DNA of 64,000 nucleotides, taken from positions 2,480,001-2,544,000 of the forward strand of contig NZ_CP120733.1 of NCBI RefSeq assembly GCF_029542625.1, given 5' to 3'. The DNA comes from Tepidibacter hydrothermalis. Its GTDB lineage: Bacteria > Bacillota > Clostridia > Peptostreptococcales > Peptostreptococcaceae. A program made the translations under genes and the position numbers. The stretch's first letter is position 1. Every line of letters starts with the position of its first letter. The notes under the pieces were generated by a model. That model was given only the letters and a program-made list of their open reading frames with translations. It made no database searches and was not told the origin of the DNA. Positions 1 through 7,301 of this stretch are shown here, in pieces.

Positions 1-94
1 CTTTAACCTTTAAATTATATAATATAGGGTCATTGGTAAGAATCCTTTTTATATAAGCATTAACCTCACTAATAGAAAGAGCCTTTAACTTCAT
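1..94 (-). CDS. xseA: Exodeoxyribonuclease VII large subunit, N-terminal fragment
   Basis: Only the first 31 codons lie in the window; the gene runs off the left edge. The start reads MKLKALSISEVNAYIKRIL, the typical opening of the OB-fold DNA-binding domain of XseA. XseA is the catalytic subunit of exonuclease VII, which degrades single-stranded DNA into oligonucleotides together with XseB. The ATG lies 2 bp past the stop of the TsaD-like gene, so the two are co-transcribed. The order nusB, TsaD-like, xseA is common in clostridia. Identification rests on a short peptide plus synteny. Confidence 0.8.
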   Translation of the reverse strand, partial: MKLKALSISEVNAYIKRILTNDPILYNLKVK

Positions 95-96
95 AA

Positions 97-1056
97 TTAT
101 ACCTCACTTAAAAATCTATTAACTCCAATAATACCTGATCCTATTGCATTATCCTTTGCAAAACTAGATTTTGTAAAAAATGCATTTATTTTATTATTAC
201 TTAACTTATTTATTAACTTACTAGATATATATTTACTAGAAGATACCCCTCCAACGAATAGTACATCTTTTATATTATATTTATCACTTAAGAATATAAT
301 TGATTTATATATTGAATCTAAAATAGAATTTAAAATCACTTTAGATACATACTCCTTAGAATAGTTATCTACTATAGAAAATATTTGATTTTCAACACCT
401 GAAAAATTCATATATCCTTCTTTAGATGATATCTTTAGATTATGTACATCAACATCACATTTTAACGCATTTTGATCTAAATACTCTCCACAAGGAAATT
501 CGTATCCAAGCTTTACCCCAACTCTATCTATAAGTTGTCCGGCACTTATGTCCTTAGTCGCACCTACTATTTCTATATCGTACCCATATAATTTTCTATT
601 TATTAATAGTATTTCAGTAGTTCCTCCAGACATATGTATGCACAAAAATCTATCTTTATCTATATTAGTATCATAAAAAGCCGCTTCTACATGACATTCT
701 TGATGTGAGGTTTGATACAATTTTGTATTTAATACAGAAGATATAGTTTTTGCAAATTTATAGCCACAACTAAATACAGGCATATACGACCCTTCAATAG
801 GTCTTGGTCTTGAAGATACACATACTCCTACTATATCATAATCTTTAATTTTAGATTTTAAATCTCCGAACATATCTCCCAAATTATTTGTATGTTGAAA
901 AAAAGCATCTGATTGTCTAAGTCCTCTATTTCCGTGCTTTACCTTTAACATTCTTTTTTCGTTTATTATTATTTCTTTATCTAAATTTATAGCTGCTATA
1001 GATGTCGTATAGCAGCTTGTGTCTATTCCTAAAATTATTTTATTTTTCGATATCAT
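97..1056 (-). CDS. TsaD/Kae1-like ASKHA protein (paralogue of the t6A transferase)
   Basis: A 319-residue member of the Kae1/TsaD/YgjD superfamily, formerly annotated as O-sialoglycoprotein endopeptidase. It opens with an ASKHA phosphate-binding motif (LGIDTSCYTTS, about residues 9-19). It carries the metal-binding HxxxH pattern (SHQECHVEA, about 117-125), an MSGGTTE loop (about 142-148) and a late glycine-rich GGVSSS loop. True TsaD transfers threonylcarbamoyl to A37 of tRNA and is usually about 340 residues. This version is shorter and sits in the nusB-xseA neighbourhood rather than with tsaB or tsaE. It is therefore probably a second, clostridial paralogue of uncertain activity. The start overlaps the nusB end by 17 bp. 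Confidence 0.75.
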   Translation of the reverse strand: MISKNKIILGIDTSCYTTSIAAINLDKEIIINEKRMLKVKHGNRGLRQSDAFFQHTNNLGDMFGDLKSKIKDYDIVGVCVSSRPRPIEGSYMPVFSCGYKFAKTISSVLNTKLYQTSHQECHVEAAFYDTNIDKDRFLCIHMSGGTTEILLINRKLYGYDIEIVGATKDISAGQLIDRVGVKLGYEFPCGEYLDQNALKCDVDVHNLKISSKEGYMNFSGVENQIFSIVDNYSKEYVSKVILNSILDSIYKSIIFLSDKYNIKDVLFVGGVSSSKYISSKLINKLSNNKINAFFTKSSFAKDNAIGSGIIGVNRFLSEV

Positions 1057-1444
1057 TTATTGCACTTCCCAATAATCCATTTATAAATTTAGTAGACTCA
1101 TCATCTGAATATCTCTTTGCAAGTTCTATACCTTCATTTATAGCAACTTTAAAAGGAACATTATCCATATATTTTATCTCAGCTATAGCAACTCTTAATA
1201 TACTAAGGTCTACTTTAGCAATTCTATTTATTTTCCATTTCGTAGAATGAGTACTTATAATAGAATCTATATCTTCTTTATTTTCTATAACTATATTTCC
1301 TAAATCAACTAGGTATTGGCTATCAAAGTTTTCATGCGAATGTTCCTCTATAAATTCTTCAATCTTTTCGTTAGTATATTCCTTAGTCATATCCATTTGA
1401 TAAACCATTTTCATTCCTAATTCTCTACTTATCTTTCTGCTCAT
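1040..1444 (-). CDS. nusB: Transcription antitermination factor NusB
   Basis: All-helical RNA-binding protein that with NusE (S10) binds boxA in rRNA leaders and promotes antitermination. The chosen start, MSRKISRELGMKMVYQMDM, gives 134 residues, the normal NusB length. An AGGAGG at 1451-1456 lies 6 nt upstream. A longer reading frame upstream would add 42 lysine-rich residues without a ribosome site and would run through a hairpin, so it was rejected. The C-terminal half shows the family signature (LRVAIAEIKYMDNVPFKVAINEGIELAKRY region, about 85-114). Confidence 0.95.
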   Translation of the reverse strand: MSRKISRELGMKMVYQMDMTKEYTNEKIEEFIEEHSHENFDSQYLVDLGNIVIENKEDIDSIISTHSTKWKINRIAKVDLSILRVAIAEIKYMDNVPFKVAINEGIELAKRYSDDESTKFINGLLGSAINDIEK

Positions 1445-1477
1445 TGTAAACCTCCTAAATATTATATACACAAAACT

Positions 1478-1501
1478 AACCCTCTGATTATTCAGAGGGT
1501 T
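1478..1501 (-). terminator. Hairpin between the Asp23 gene and nusB
   Basis: Perfect 10-bp stem (AACCCTCTGA / TCAGAGGGTT) with a 4-nt loop, followed on the minus strand by AGTTTTG. The U tract is short. It may be a weak terminator or processing site that lowers nusB expression relative to the genes before it. Confidence 0.45.
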
Positions 1502-1514
1502 AATATACTTCCTA

Positions 1515-1880
1515 TTAACTATTCTCTTCAATTTTTTCTTTCTTAAAAGTAATTCCTTGAATGTGAACATTGACCTGAGCTACATTTAATCCAGTCATAG
1601 TTTCAATAGTTGTTTTAACATTTTCTTGTATTTTCCATGATACATCTGGTATAACAACACCATACTCTATCATTACAAATACATCTATGAATACTTCGTC
1701 TTCTTCTACTACGACTTTAACACCTTTAGATAAATTCTTTTTACCTAAAATTTCCGTTATATTACCTGTAATGCTTCCACTCATAGATGCTACTCCTTCT
1801 ATCTCAGAAGCAGAAATCCCTGATATAGTAGCAATTACATCTTCAGATATTTTTACTTGGCCATAATCTTTATTTTCCAA
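1515..1880 (-). CDS. yqhY: Asp23/Gls24 family envelope-stress protein (YqhY-like)
   Basis: A 121-residue protein with the Asp23/DUF322 fold: GQVKISEDVIATISGISASEIEGV at the start and a C-terminal NVHIQGITF strand. Bacillus YqhY occupies the same place before nusB and is linked to control of acetyl-CoA carboxylase and lipid synthesis; that role is family knowledge only. The start is TTG, chosen because GGAGGTG lies just upstream and homologues begin MENKDYG-like. A second member of the family lies at 35163-35519. Confidence 0.88.
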   Translation of the reverse strand: MENKDYGQVKISEDVIATISGISASEIEGVASMSGSITGNITEILGKKNLSKGVKVVVEEDEVFIDVFVMIEYGVVIPDVSWKIQENVKTTIETMTGLNVAQVNVHIQGITFKKEKIEENS

Positions 1881-1943
1881 AGGTACACCTCCAAAGTGTT
1901 AAATTATATTTTAATTATACCAAATGGAAATAAATTTTACAAA

Positions 1944-2636
1944 CTATCTTTTATATTCCATTATTTTTATATTTTCAAAAGGAAGTTTTGTTTGAGTATA
2001 TACAACATCAAATATTTTTGCAACGTCATCTTTATTAAGTTTTTCTCTATCAACTACTACACTTGCATTATTTTCACTAACATATGCTACTGGATTTTCG
2101 AATCCTTTAGCAGTAAGTAAACTTTCTATATTAAGTTCTGATTCTCTAAATTTAACTAAGTTTAATTTCATATTAGATGCCTCTTCTATTGAATTTTTAC
2201 TAGAAGATGGATTTTTAACTATTGCATCTAGTTCTTCTATTAATTCCCCTCTTTCCTTCTCTCTATTCATTTTTATATCTATAAAATATGTATCTTTTTG
2301 CATATTTTCTTTTGATACCATTTCTTTTGTTATATTTGCAGTTGTCTCTTTAACCTTTTCATCAGCTTCACTTTTATTGCTGTCTACAACTTTTATTTCG
2401 TCAGTTTCTAAATTTTCGTTAGCAGTTTCCTTAACTGGTTCTTTATCAACATCCATATTTTCATTATCAGCTTGAAGTAACTCTTCGTATTCTTGAAGAT
2501 CACTAGATGTTTCAAGCATTCCCTGCTTATTAAATTGATAATTAACAGTACATACAATTACTAACATAAATACCAATACACATACAACAAAATTTCTACT
2601 TTTTAAAAACTGCTTATTAAATTTCTTAAACTTCAT
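1944..2636 (-). CDS. spoIIIAH: Stage III sporulation protein AH (feeding-channel subunit)
   Basis: Bitopic protein of 230 residues: a basic N terminus, one membrane helix (about residues 16-31), then an acidic, low-complexity spacer (about 45-110) and a C-terminal ring-building domain ending in PFENIKIMEYKR. SpoIIIAH in the mother-cell membrane binds forespore SpoIIQ across the septum to make the intercellular channel required for forespore sigma-G activity. The acidic spacer is longer than in Bacillus, as is common in clostridia. Last gene of the spoIIIA operon proper. Confidence 0.93.
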   Translation of the reverse strand: MKFKKFNKQFLKSRNFVVCVLVFMLVIVCTVNYQFNKQGMLETSSDLQEYEELLQADNENMDVDKEPVKETANENLETDEIKVVDSNKSEADEKVKETTANITKEMVSKENMQKDTYFIDIKMNREKERGELIEELDAIVKNPSSSKNSIEEASNMKLNLVKFRESELNIESLLTAKGFENPVAYVSENNASVVVDREKLNKDDVAKIFDVVYTQTKLPFENIKIMEYKR

Positions 2637-2649
2637 AACTTAATCCCCC

Positions 2650-3207
2650 TTATTTATTTTTTGGATAAACCTCTATTTTATGGCTAGATACTTGAAGTAC
2701 TGTCTTAACAGCATCATATAGTCTCTGTTTTACCACAGTATCTTCTGCACCATCAGCTACAACTATGACCCCTCTAACTTGTGGTTCTATAGATTTTAAT
2801 AATATAGGTTCATTTCCCTTATTATTATTTTTTGTTACTATAGTTTGAGTTTTATTTTCTGTTGTTACAACCCTCCTTCCTCCAGTTGAGTCATTTTCCT
2901 GGGTTGTTTCTGTTGCAACTGTTTCATTAAAAGCCGGTTCTAGCTGTCTATCAGTCTCAAAAGTTATCATTACCTTTACAGAATTTACCCCCTGTATGTT
3001 ACTTAGTATTTTTTCAAGCCTGTCTTCTAACTCATCCTCCTTAGTGACCAAATTTGCTCTACCAGAATCACTTTTATCAACTAGATTTGCATTTGGATAG
3101 TTTTTATCTGCATTTTGATCAAACATACCAGAAATACTCACAAGAAGTACTAATGATATTATTATTGCAGCTAAAATAGTGTATATTTTCTTTTTATCAA
3201 GATTCAT
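2650..3207 (-). CDS. spoIIIAG: Stage III sporulation protein AG
   Basis: About 185 residues with one N-terminal membrane helix (IYTILAAIIISLVLLVSISG) followed by a periplasm-facing RBM domain (MITFETDRQLE...GVIVVADGAED...VYPKNK). SpoIIIAG forms the large oligomeric ring of the mother cell-forespore channel. Two in-frame ATGs exist. The one at 3213 touches the GAGGG ribosome site, so the second ATG at 3207 (6-nt spacing) is preferred. An asparagine- and threonine-rich insert near residues 85-120 fits the flexible loop of the family. Confidence 0.93.
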   Translation of the reverse strand: MNLDKKKIYTILAAIIISLVLLVSISGMFDQNADKNYPNANLVDKSDSGRANLVTKEDELEDRLEKILSNIQGVNSVKVMITFETDRQLEPAFNETVATETTQENDSTGGRRVVTTENKTQTIVTKNNNKGNEPILLKSIEPQVRGVIVVADGAEDTVVKQRLYDAVKTVLQVSSHKIEVYPKNK

Positions 3208-3221
3208 CTTCATCCCTCACA

Positions 3222-3782
3222 TTAGTTAATTTTTATTTTTTCGATAGATATTTTGAAAATTTTATTCAAGTCTTCTTTTATATTTTTATGCTCAATATTT
3301 TTTAGTTCATTAAAAGCTTGCTTATAATTTTCATCCTCTTTTAATTGTATTTTTTCTTTCGTTTCATTATTACTATTTTTACTAGTTTTTAAATCTTTTA
3401 TAATTAATTTTTTTTCTCCGTTTTCATCAGTCTCTATATCAGTTAACTCATATCCAGATTCCTCTAGTTTCATATTTACACTCTGCTTTAAATAATCGTT
3501 ATAATTGGACATTATTTCTTCTTCATCTATTGAACTGTTAGAAATCATCTGTTGCTTATATTCATATTGAAATTCATTAAACTGTTTTAATATTTGATCC
3601 TCTATATTCATATCTTTTGATACTAAATTTAAAACAGGTGTTATAACTATAAATATAAATATAAAGTTTAAGACTATATTTATGTACTTTTTAAAACTTC
3701 CAGTAGGTATTAATATGTCTATAACATTTATAACAAATGCCGCAATCAATATACTACTTATCCATTGTTTTATACTATTCAT
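3222..3782 (-). CDS. spoIIIAF: Stage III sporulation protein AF
   Basis: 186 residues. Two N-terminal membrane helices (about 8-27 and 33-52) are followed by a soluble domain rich in Lys, Glu and Asn. SpoIIIAF is one of the three ring-building-motif proteins of the SpoIIIA secretion-like apparatus. Its sequence is weakly conserved, so the call leans on the two-helix topology and on its position between spoIIIAE and spoIIIAG. A strong ribosome site (GTAGGAGGAA) precedes the ATG. Confidence 0.9.
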   Translation of the reverse strand: MNSIKQWISSILIAAFVINVIDILIPTGSFKKYINIVLNFIFIFIVITPVLNLVSKDMNIEDQILKQFNEFQYEYKQQMISNSSIDEEEIMSNYNDYLKQSVNMKLEESGYELTDIETDENGEKKLIIKDLKTSKNSNNETKEKIQLKEDENYKQAFNELKNIEHKNIKEDLNKIFKISIEKIKIN

Positions 3783-3794
3783 AAAGAATTCCTC

Positions 3795-4949
3795 CTACAT
3801 TCTCGTTACATTTCCAATAGATGCAAGTATTGCTATTGTTATAAAAAACATTATTCCAACAGCTACAACTGAAGATAGAATTATTATCATCAGATTTGCC
3901 ATTTCATTTAAATAAGTAGATATATTATCATCAGATATAGGTTCTACAATTATAGATGAAATCTTATAAACAAGTATAATAGAGACTATTTTAAATACAG
4001 GTATTAGACATATGCCTATCAATATCACAAGTGCCGCTGCTCCTAATACACTTTTTAATAAATATGATGATGAAAGTAGTATTTCTATAGAATCAGATAC
4101 AAACCCTCCTACAACCGGAATAAAATCAACAGCAAATTTAATAGTTTTTATCGAAAATTTATCAAATGAAGTAACATATATTCCTTGAATAGATATTATC
4201 CCAAGGTATACAGTTAGTAAAAACCCCACCGTAAACACACTTATCTGCTTAGTAAAATTGTATAACCTTTTAAGGTTTATATTACTTGATATATTGTTTA
4301 TTATAAGTATTGAAAACGAAAGGGCCATTATCACCATTAAAAACGTCTTAAAAACTATATTTATAAAAACTATACCTCCTAAAAATATAGGGCTTAAAGA
4401 TGCAGAGGTAACCGGAAATCCTAATGTTACTAAAAAAGCCATTTCAATAGGAATTGCTATTTGCATAAAATTAACCATACTGTCTATTGTCACTCTTGCT
4501 ATTTCAAGAACATCTTTATATCCCATAAATGTTATTGATATCAATAGAACAAAAACTGTATAATTTGATACCTTGCTTATAGCAGTTCCAGAAAATGAAT
4601 TATCTAAGTTTTTAAGTATTGCCGATATCAATGATAGAATTAATATAGTAACCAAAATTTTGAAATTGAACTTAATTTCTTTAAATAAATAATTTTTAAC
4701 CTGCCCTTTATCTATTATGTCTAATACATTTTTTTTGCCCTTCATAACGTCCATAATAAAATTTTTCAAATTAATATTTTTAAGTACTTGTTCATTTTCA
4801 AAAGTTTTTTGTAGTCTATCAATTTGAATAGTTTTTAATTGATTATCTATGTACTTATTTATATCCCCTTTTGCATCACTTTGTGCATATGCTAGATTTG
4901 TCAGCAAAAAAAACATAATTAAAACTCCAACAAACGCTCTTCTTTTCAT
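3795..4949 (-). CDS. spoIIIAE: Stage III sporulation protein AE
   Basis: 384 residues with a cleavable-looking signal (MKRRAFVGVLIMFFLLTNLAYAQ) and several hydrophobic helices from about residue 90 to the end. This matches SpoIIIAE, the polytopic core membrane component of the SpoIIIA channel. It is the largest spoIIIA product and sits between AD and AF, as in Bacillus and Clostridioides. The ribosome site TAGGAGA is spaced correctly from the ATG. Confidence 0.95.
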   Translation of the reverse strand: MKRRAFVGVLIMFFLLTNLAYAQSDAKGDINKYIDNQLKTIQIDRLQKTFENEQVLKNINLKNFIMDVMKGKKNVLDIIDKGQVKNYLFKEIKFNFKILVTILILSLISAILKNLDNSFSGTAISKVSNYTVFVLLISITFMGYKDVLEIARVTIDSMVNFMQIAIPIEMAFLVTLGFPVTSASLSPIFLGGIVFINIVFKTFLMVIMALSFSILIINNISSNINLKRLYNFTKQISVFTVGFLLTVYLGIISIQGIYVTSFDKFSIKTIKFAVDFIPVVGGFVSDSIEILLSSSYLLKSVLGAAALVILIGICLIPVFKIVSIILVYKISSIIVEPISDDNISTYLNEMANLMIIILSSVVAVGIMFFITIAILASIGNVTRM

Positions 4950-4959
4950 AAGTAATCTC

Positions 4960-5346
4960 CTAAGGAATAATATTTACTATCGTATTAAGTATTGATAACA
5001 GTATAGGAAAAGATAGAGTAAGTATTATTACTTTCCCTCCAAATTCAAGCTTAGTAGCTATAGCTCCTTCCCCACTGTCTTTACATATTTGAATAGCAAA
5101 TTCCATCAAATACGATATCCCTACTATTTTCATTATTGTAGAAAAATACATATGGCTTATATTTATTTTTTTAGTTAAATCATTTATACAGTTTATTACG
5201 TAATTTATCTTGTATATAGATACTGTAAATATAGCAACTCCTGTAATTAGTGCTATAGCCATGCTTATCTCAGGCTTTTCTTTCTTAAATAATACAGATA
5301 GTATAGTTCCAATAAATGCAATCGCAATTAATTTTGTAAATTCCAA
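4960..5346 (-). CDS. spoIIIAD: Stage III sporulation protein AD
   Basis: 128 residues with four hydrophobic segments, matching SpoIIIAD. The start is TTG (MEFTKLIAIAFIGTILSVLF) preceded by a GTGGTGG-type ribosome site. AC and AD are small polytopic proteins thought to form the membrane part of the channel machinery, by analogy with type III secretion export proteins. The neighbours AC (upstream) and AE (downstream) confirm the call. Confidence 0.93.
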   Translation of the reverse strand: MEFTKLIAIAFIGTILSVLFKKEKPEISMAIALITGVAIFTVSIYKINYVINCINDLTKKINISHMYFSTIMKIVGISYLMEFAIQICKDSGEGAIATKLEFGGKVIILTLSFPILLSILNTIVNIIP

Positions 5347-5360
5347 TCCACCACTTCCCT

Positions 5361-5564
5361 TTAATAAAGATTGAACATAGTCTTTACAGTATTAAATAAA
5401 TTACTAATTTCTTTTATAACTATCATAAGTACAAGCACAACCCCTGTAAGATTTGCAATATAAGCCCATTCATCTTTACCCGCCCTCGTTAAAACAGTAT
5501 GAAGTATGGATAAGAGTATGCCTATACCACCTATCTTAAAAATCAAATCAACATTTATTCCCAT
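5361..5564 (-). CDS. spoIIIAC: Stage III sporulation protein AC
   Basis: 67 residues, two membrane helices (about 5-25 and 33-55), the normal size of SpoIIIAC. The central GKDEWAYIANLTGVVLVLMIV segment is typical of the family. AGGGAGGAA precedes the ATG. It belongs to the eight-gene spoIIIA operon. Confidence 0.95.
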   Translation of the reverse strand: MGINVDLIFKIGGIGILLSILHTVLTRAGKDEWAYIANLTGVVLVLMIVIKEISNLFNTVKTMFNLY

Positions 5565-5586
5565 AAAAATTCCTCCCTTTTAAAAT

Positions 5587-6102
5587 CTATAAAAATATAA
5601 TCACAAGTAAAAAACCCATGGTTAAGCTAAGTTTTTTATACAATATACCTTTTGTTTTAATTTCTAGAAATGCTTCTTTTTCATTTTTTTTCAGATTCTC
5701 AATAGCAAGATCTATTATTCTTTTTTGTGAATAATAATCACTTTTTCCAAGGTTGTTTATTAAATTGATTATTTCCTCTATTTCACTTATACTAAGATTC
5801 GTTTTTTGATTTATTATGGGAATTGATTCGTTAACTATATCATCTAAGCTTTTATTGTTTTCTTTAAGTTTTATACTTAACGCTTCAAAAAAATAGCTTA
5901 TATTGAACTCTTTTTTATTACCTATCTTTTCAAATACTTCCTCCAATGTATACAAACCAAATTCAAGTTGCATATTCAAAACTTCAAGTACTTTTACAAG
6001 ATCTGATATGTCGCTGTATTTTTTTTTAAACGACCTGTAAAGTTCTTCTCCTAATAAGAAAAAGCATATTAGTATAAATATAATAAGCACTATTTTAACC
6101 AA
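5587..6102 (-). CDS. spoIIIAB: Stage III sporulation protein AB
   Basis: 171 residues with an N-terminal and a C-terminal membrane helix bracketing a cytoplasmic helical domain (GLYTLEEVFEKIG and LGKSDYYSQKRIIDLAIENL are recognisable). SpoIIIAB resembles the GspF-type platform proteins of type II secretion and is thought to dock the ATPase SpoIIIAA. The start is TTG with an AGAGGTGG ribosome site. Its first 8 bp overlap the end of spoIIIAA, implying translational coupling of the ATPase and its membrane partner. Confidence 0.93.
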   Translation of the reverse strand: MVKIVLIIFILICFFLLGEELYRSFKKKYSDISDLVKVLEVLNMQLEFGLYTLEEVFEKIGNKKEFNISYFFEALSIKLKENNKSLDDIVNESIPIINQKTNLSISEIEEIINLINNLGKSDYYSQKRIIDLAIENLKKNEKEAFLEIKTKGILYKKLSLTMGFLLVIIFL

Positions 6103-7066
6103 TAAATAACCACCTCTTTTCTTCTAAGTCGTATATTTGTTCTATTGTACCTGCTCCATTCTTACAAGATAGTACAATAACTCTTTTGAACAATTCTTTA
6201 TCTAAAAGTGTATTTAATTCTTTTCTATTTCTAATGTCATCTATTCCATTACCATGAACAGATGTTATAAGCGATACCCCTCCATTTAAAGCTGAATATA
6301 ATGATTCTATTTCTTTAGTACTTCCTATTTCATCTGTAACTATAACATTTGGAGACATACTTCTTAAAACCATCATTATTCCTACATCTTTAGGGCAAGA
6401 CTCTATTACATCAGTTCTTATTCCTACATCCTTTTGAGGTATTCCTTGATAGGATCCACAGATTTCGTTCCTTTCATCAATAACTGCAACCTTTATCCCT
6501 TTAAATTTATATTCATCAATACCTGTACTTATATTTCTAACCAAATCTCTTATAAGAGTTGTTTTTCCACACTGTGGAGGAGATATTATTAAAGTGTTGT
6601 ATATTTCGTTGGAGTTTTTGATTATATATTTGATTACATCTTTTGAACAATTTTTTATCTCTCTTGATACCCTTATATTTAAAGAGGATATATGCTTTAT
6701 ATTTTTTATTTCGTCTTTATCTAAAATAGCTTTTCCTCCAATACCTACCCTATGTCCACCTTTTATTGTTATAAATCCCTTTTTAATATCATCCAAAAAG
6801 GAATGTATAGAATACTTACATATAAGCTGAAAGGTATGCTCTATATCCTCTCGTGTGCTTATATATAAATGCTGTGTGTTCTCACAGAACTTATTAGCCT
6901 TTATATCAAAGAAATAATCCCTGTTATTCATGTTAACTATTAACGGTCTATTGACTCTAAGCCTTATTTCTTCTATATTCCTTATAAATTCATACTCAGC
7001 TCCTATGAAAAACCGCTTTATTTTTGGACTTAGTGAATTTATAATTTCCTCAGAAAGTTTATTCAT
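6095..7066 (-). CDS. spoIIIAA: Stage III sporulation protein AA (ATPase)
   Basis: 323-residue cytoplasmic ATPase of the SpoIIIA channel. Walker A reads SPPQCGKTTL (about 162-171 from the chosen start) and a Walker B-like VIVTDEIG follows. The start at 7066 (MNKLSEEIINSLSPK) was chosen because AGGAGG at 7075-7080 lies 8 nt upstream; an upstream in-frame ATG adds 19 hydrophobic residues not expected for a cytoplasmic ATPase. The family powers assembly or transport during engulfment. First gene of the operon, with a sigma-E-like promoter just upstream. Confidence 0.95.
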   Translation of the reverse strand: MNKLSEEIINSLSPKIKRFFIGAEYEFIRNIEEIRLRVNRPLIVNMNNRDYFFDIKANKFCENTQHLYISTREDIEHTFQLICKYSIHSFLDDIKKGFITIKGGHRVGIGGKAILDKDEIKNIKHISSLNIRVSREIKNCSKDVIKYIIKNSNEIYNTLIISPPQCGKTTLIRDLVRNISTGIDEYKFKGIKVAVIDERNEICGSYQGIPQKDVGIRTDVIESCPKDVGIMMVLRSMSPNVIVTDEIGSTKEIESLYSALNGGVSLITSVHGNGIDDIRNRKELNTLLDKELFKRVIVLSCKNGAGTIEQIYDLEEKRWLFIG

Positions 7067-7095
7067 AAACTCGTCCTCCTCCCTATTTTTAAATA

Positions 7096-7119
7096 ATATT
7101 ATGTTAATAACAAAAATAT
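7096..7119 (-). promoter_or_regulatory. Candidate sigma-E promoter of the spoIIIA operon
   Basis: On the minus strand an ATATT element (7115-7119) is followed, after 11 nt, by CATAATAT (7096-7103), close to the sigma-E -10 consensus CATANNNT. The distance to the spoIIIAA start leaves a leader of about 20 nt. spoIIIA is a known mother-cell sigma-E operon in Bacillus and Clostridioides, which supports the guess. The AT-rich setting makes chance matches likely. Confidence 0.4.
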
Positions 7120-7149
7120 GCATAAAAAAATTTGTCTAGTTTCTATAAA

Positions 7150-7178
7150 CTGACTGATGTCGTCAACCAATCCTAACG
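7150..7178 (+). repeat. Short copy of dispersed repeat family (ATGTCGYCAAC type)
   Basis: The stretch GACTGATGTCGTCAACCAAT followed by CCTAACG resembles intergenic sequences at 29721-29774 and 47029-47056. It lies in the divergent spacer between spoIIIAA and the DUF11 gene. Only about 28 bp are recognisable. Confidence 0.4.
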
Positions 7179-7196
7179 TAATTAGTTTTTTAATAA

Positions 7197-7224
7197 TTAA
7201 TACATTAATCTTTTTATGTATTAA
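7197..7224 (+). promoter_or_regulatory. Inverted repeat upstream of the DUF11 surface-protein gene
   Basis: Perfect 9-bp arms TTAATACAT / ATGTATTAA separated by 10 nt, 78 bp upstream of the gene at 7302. No U tract follows, so it is more like an operator than a terminator. Its regulator is unknown. Confidence 0.4.
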
Positions 7225-7301
7225 CACATCTTTATTTAATTTAGAATATATTAATCCTGGGAAAAGATTTTGTAGTATTATAAATAAGGAGTTGATTGCA
7301 A

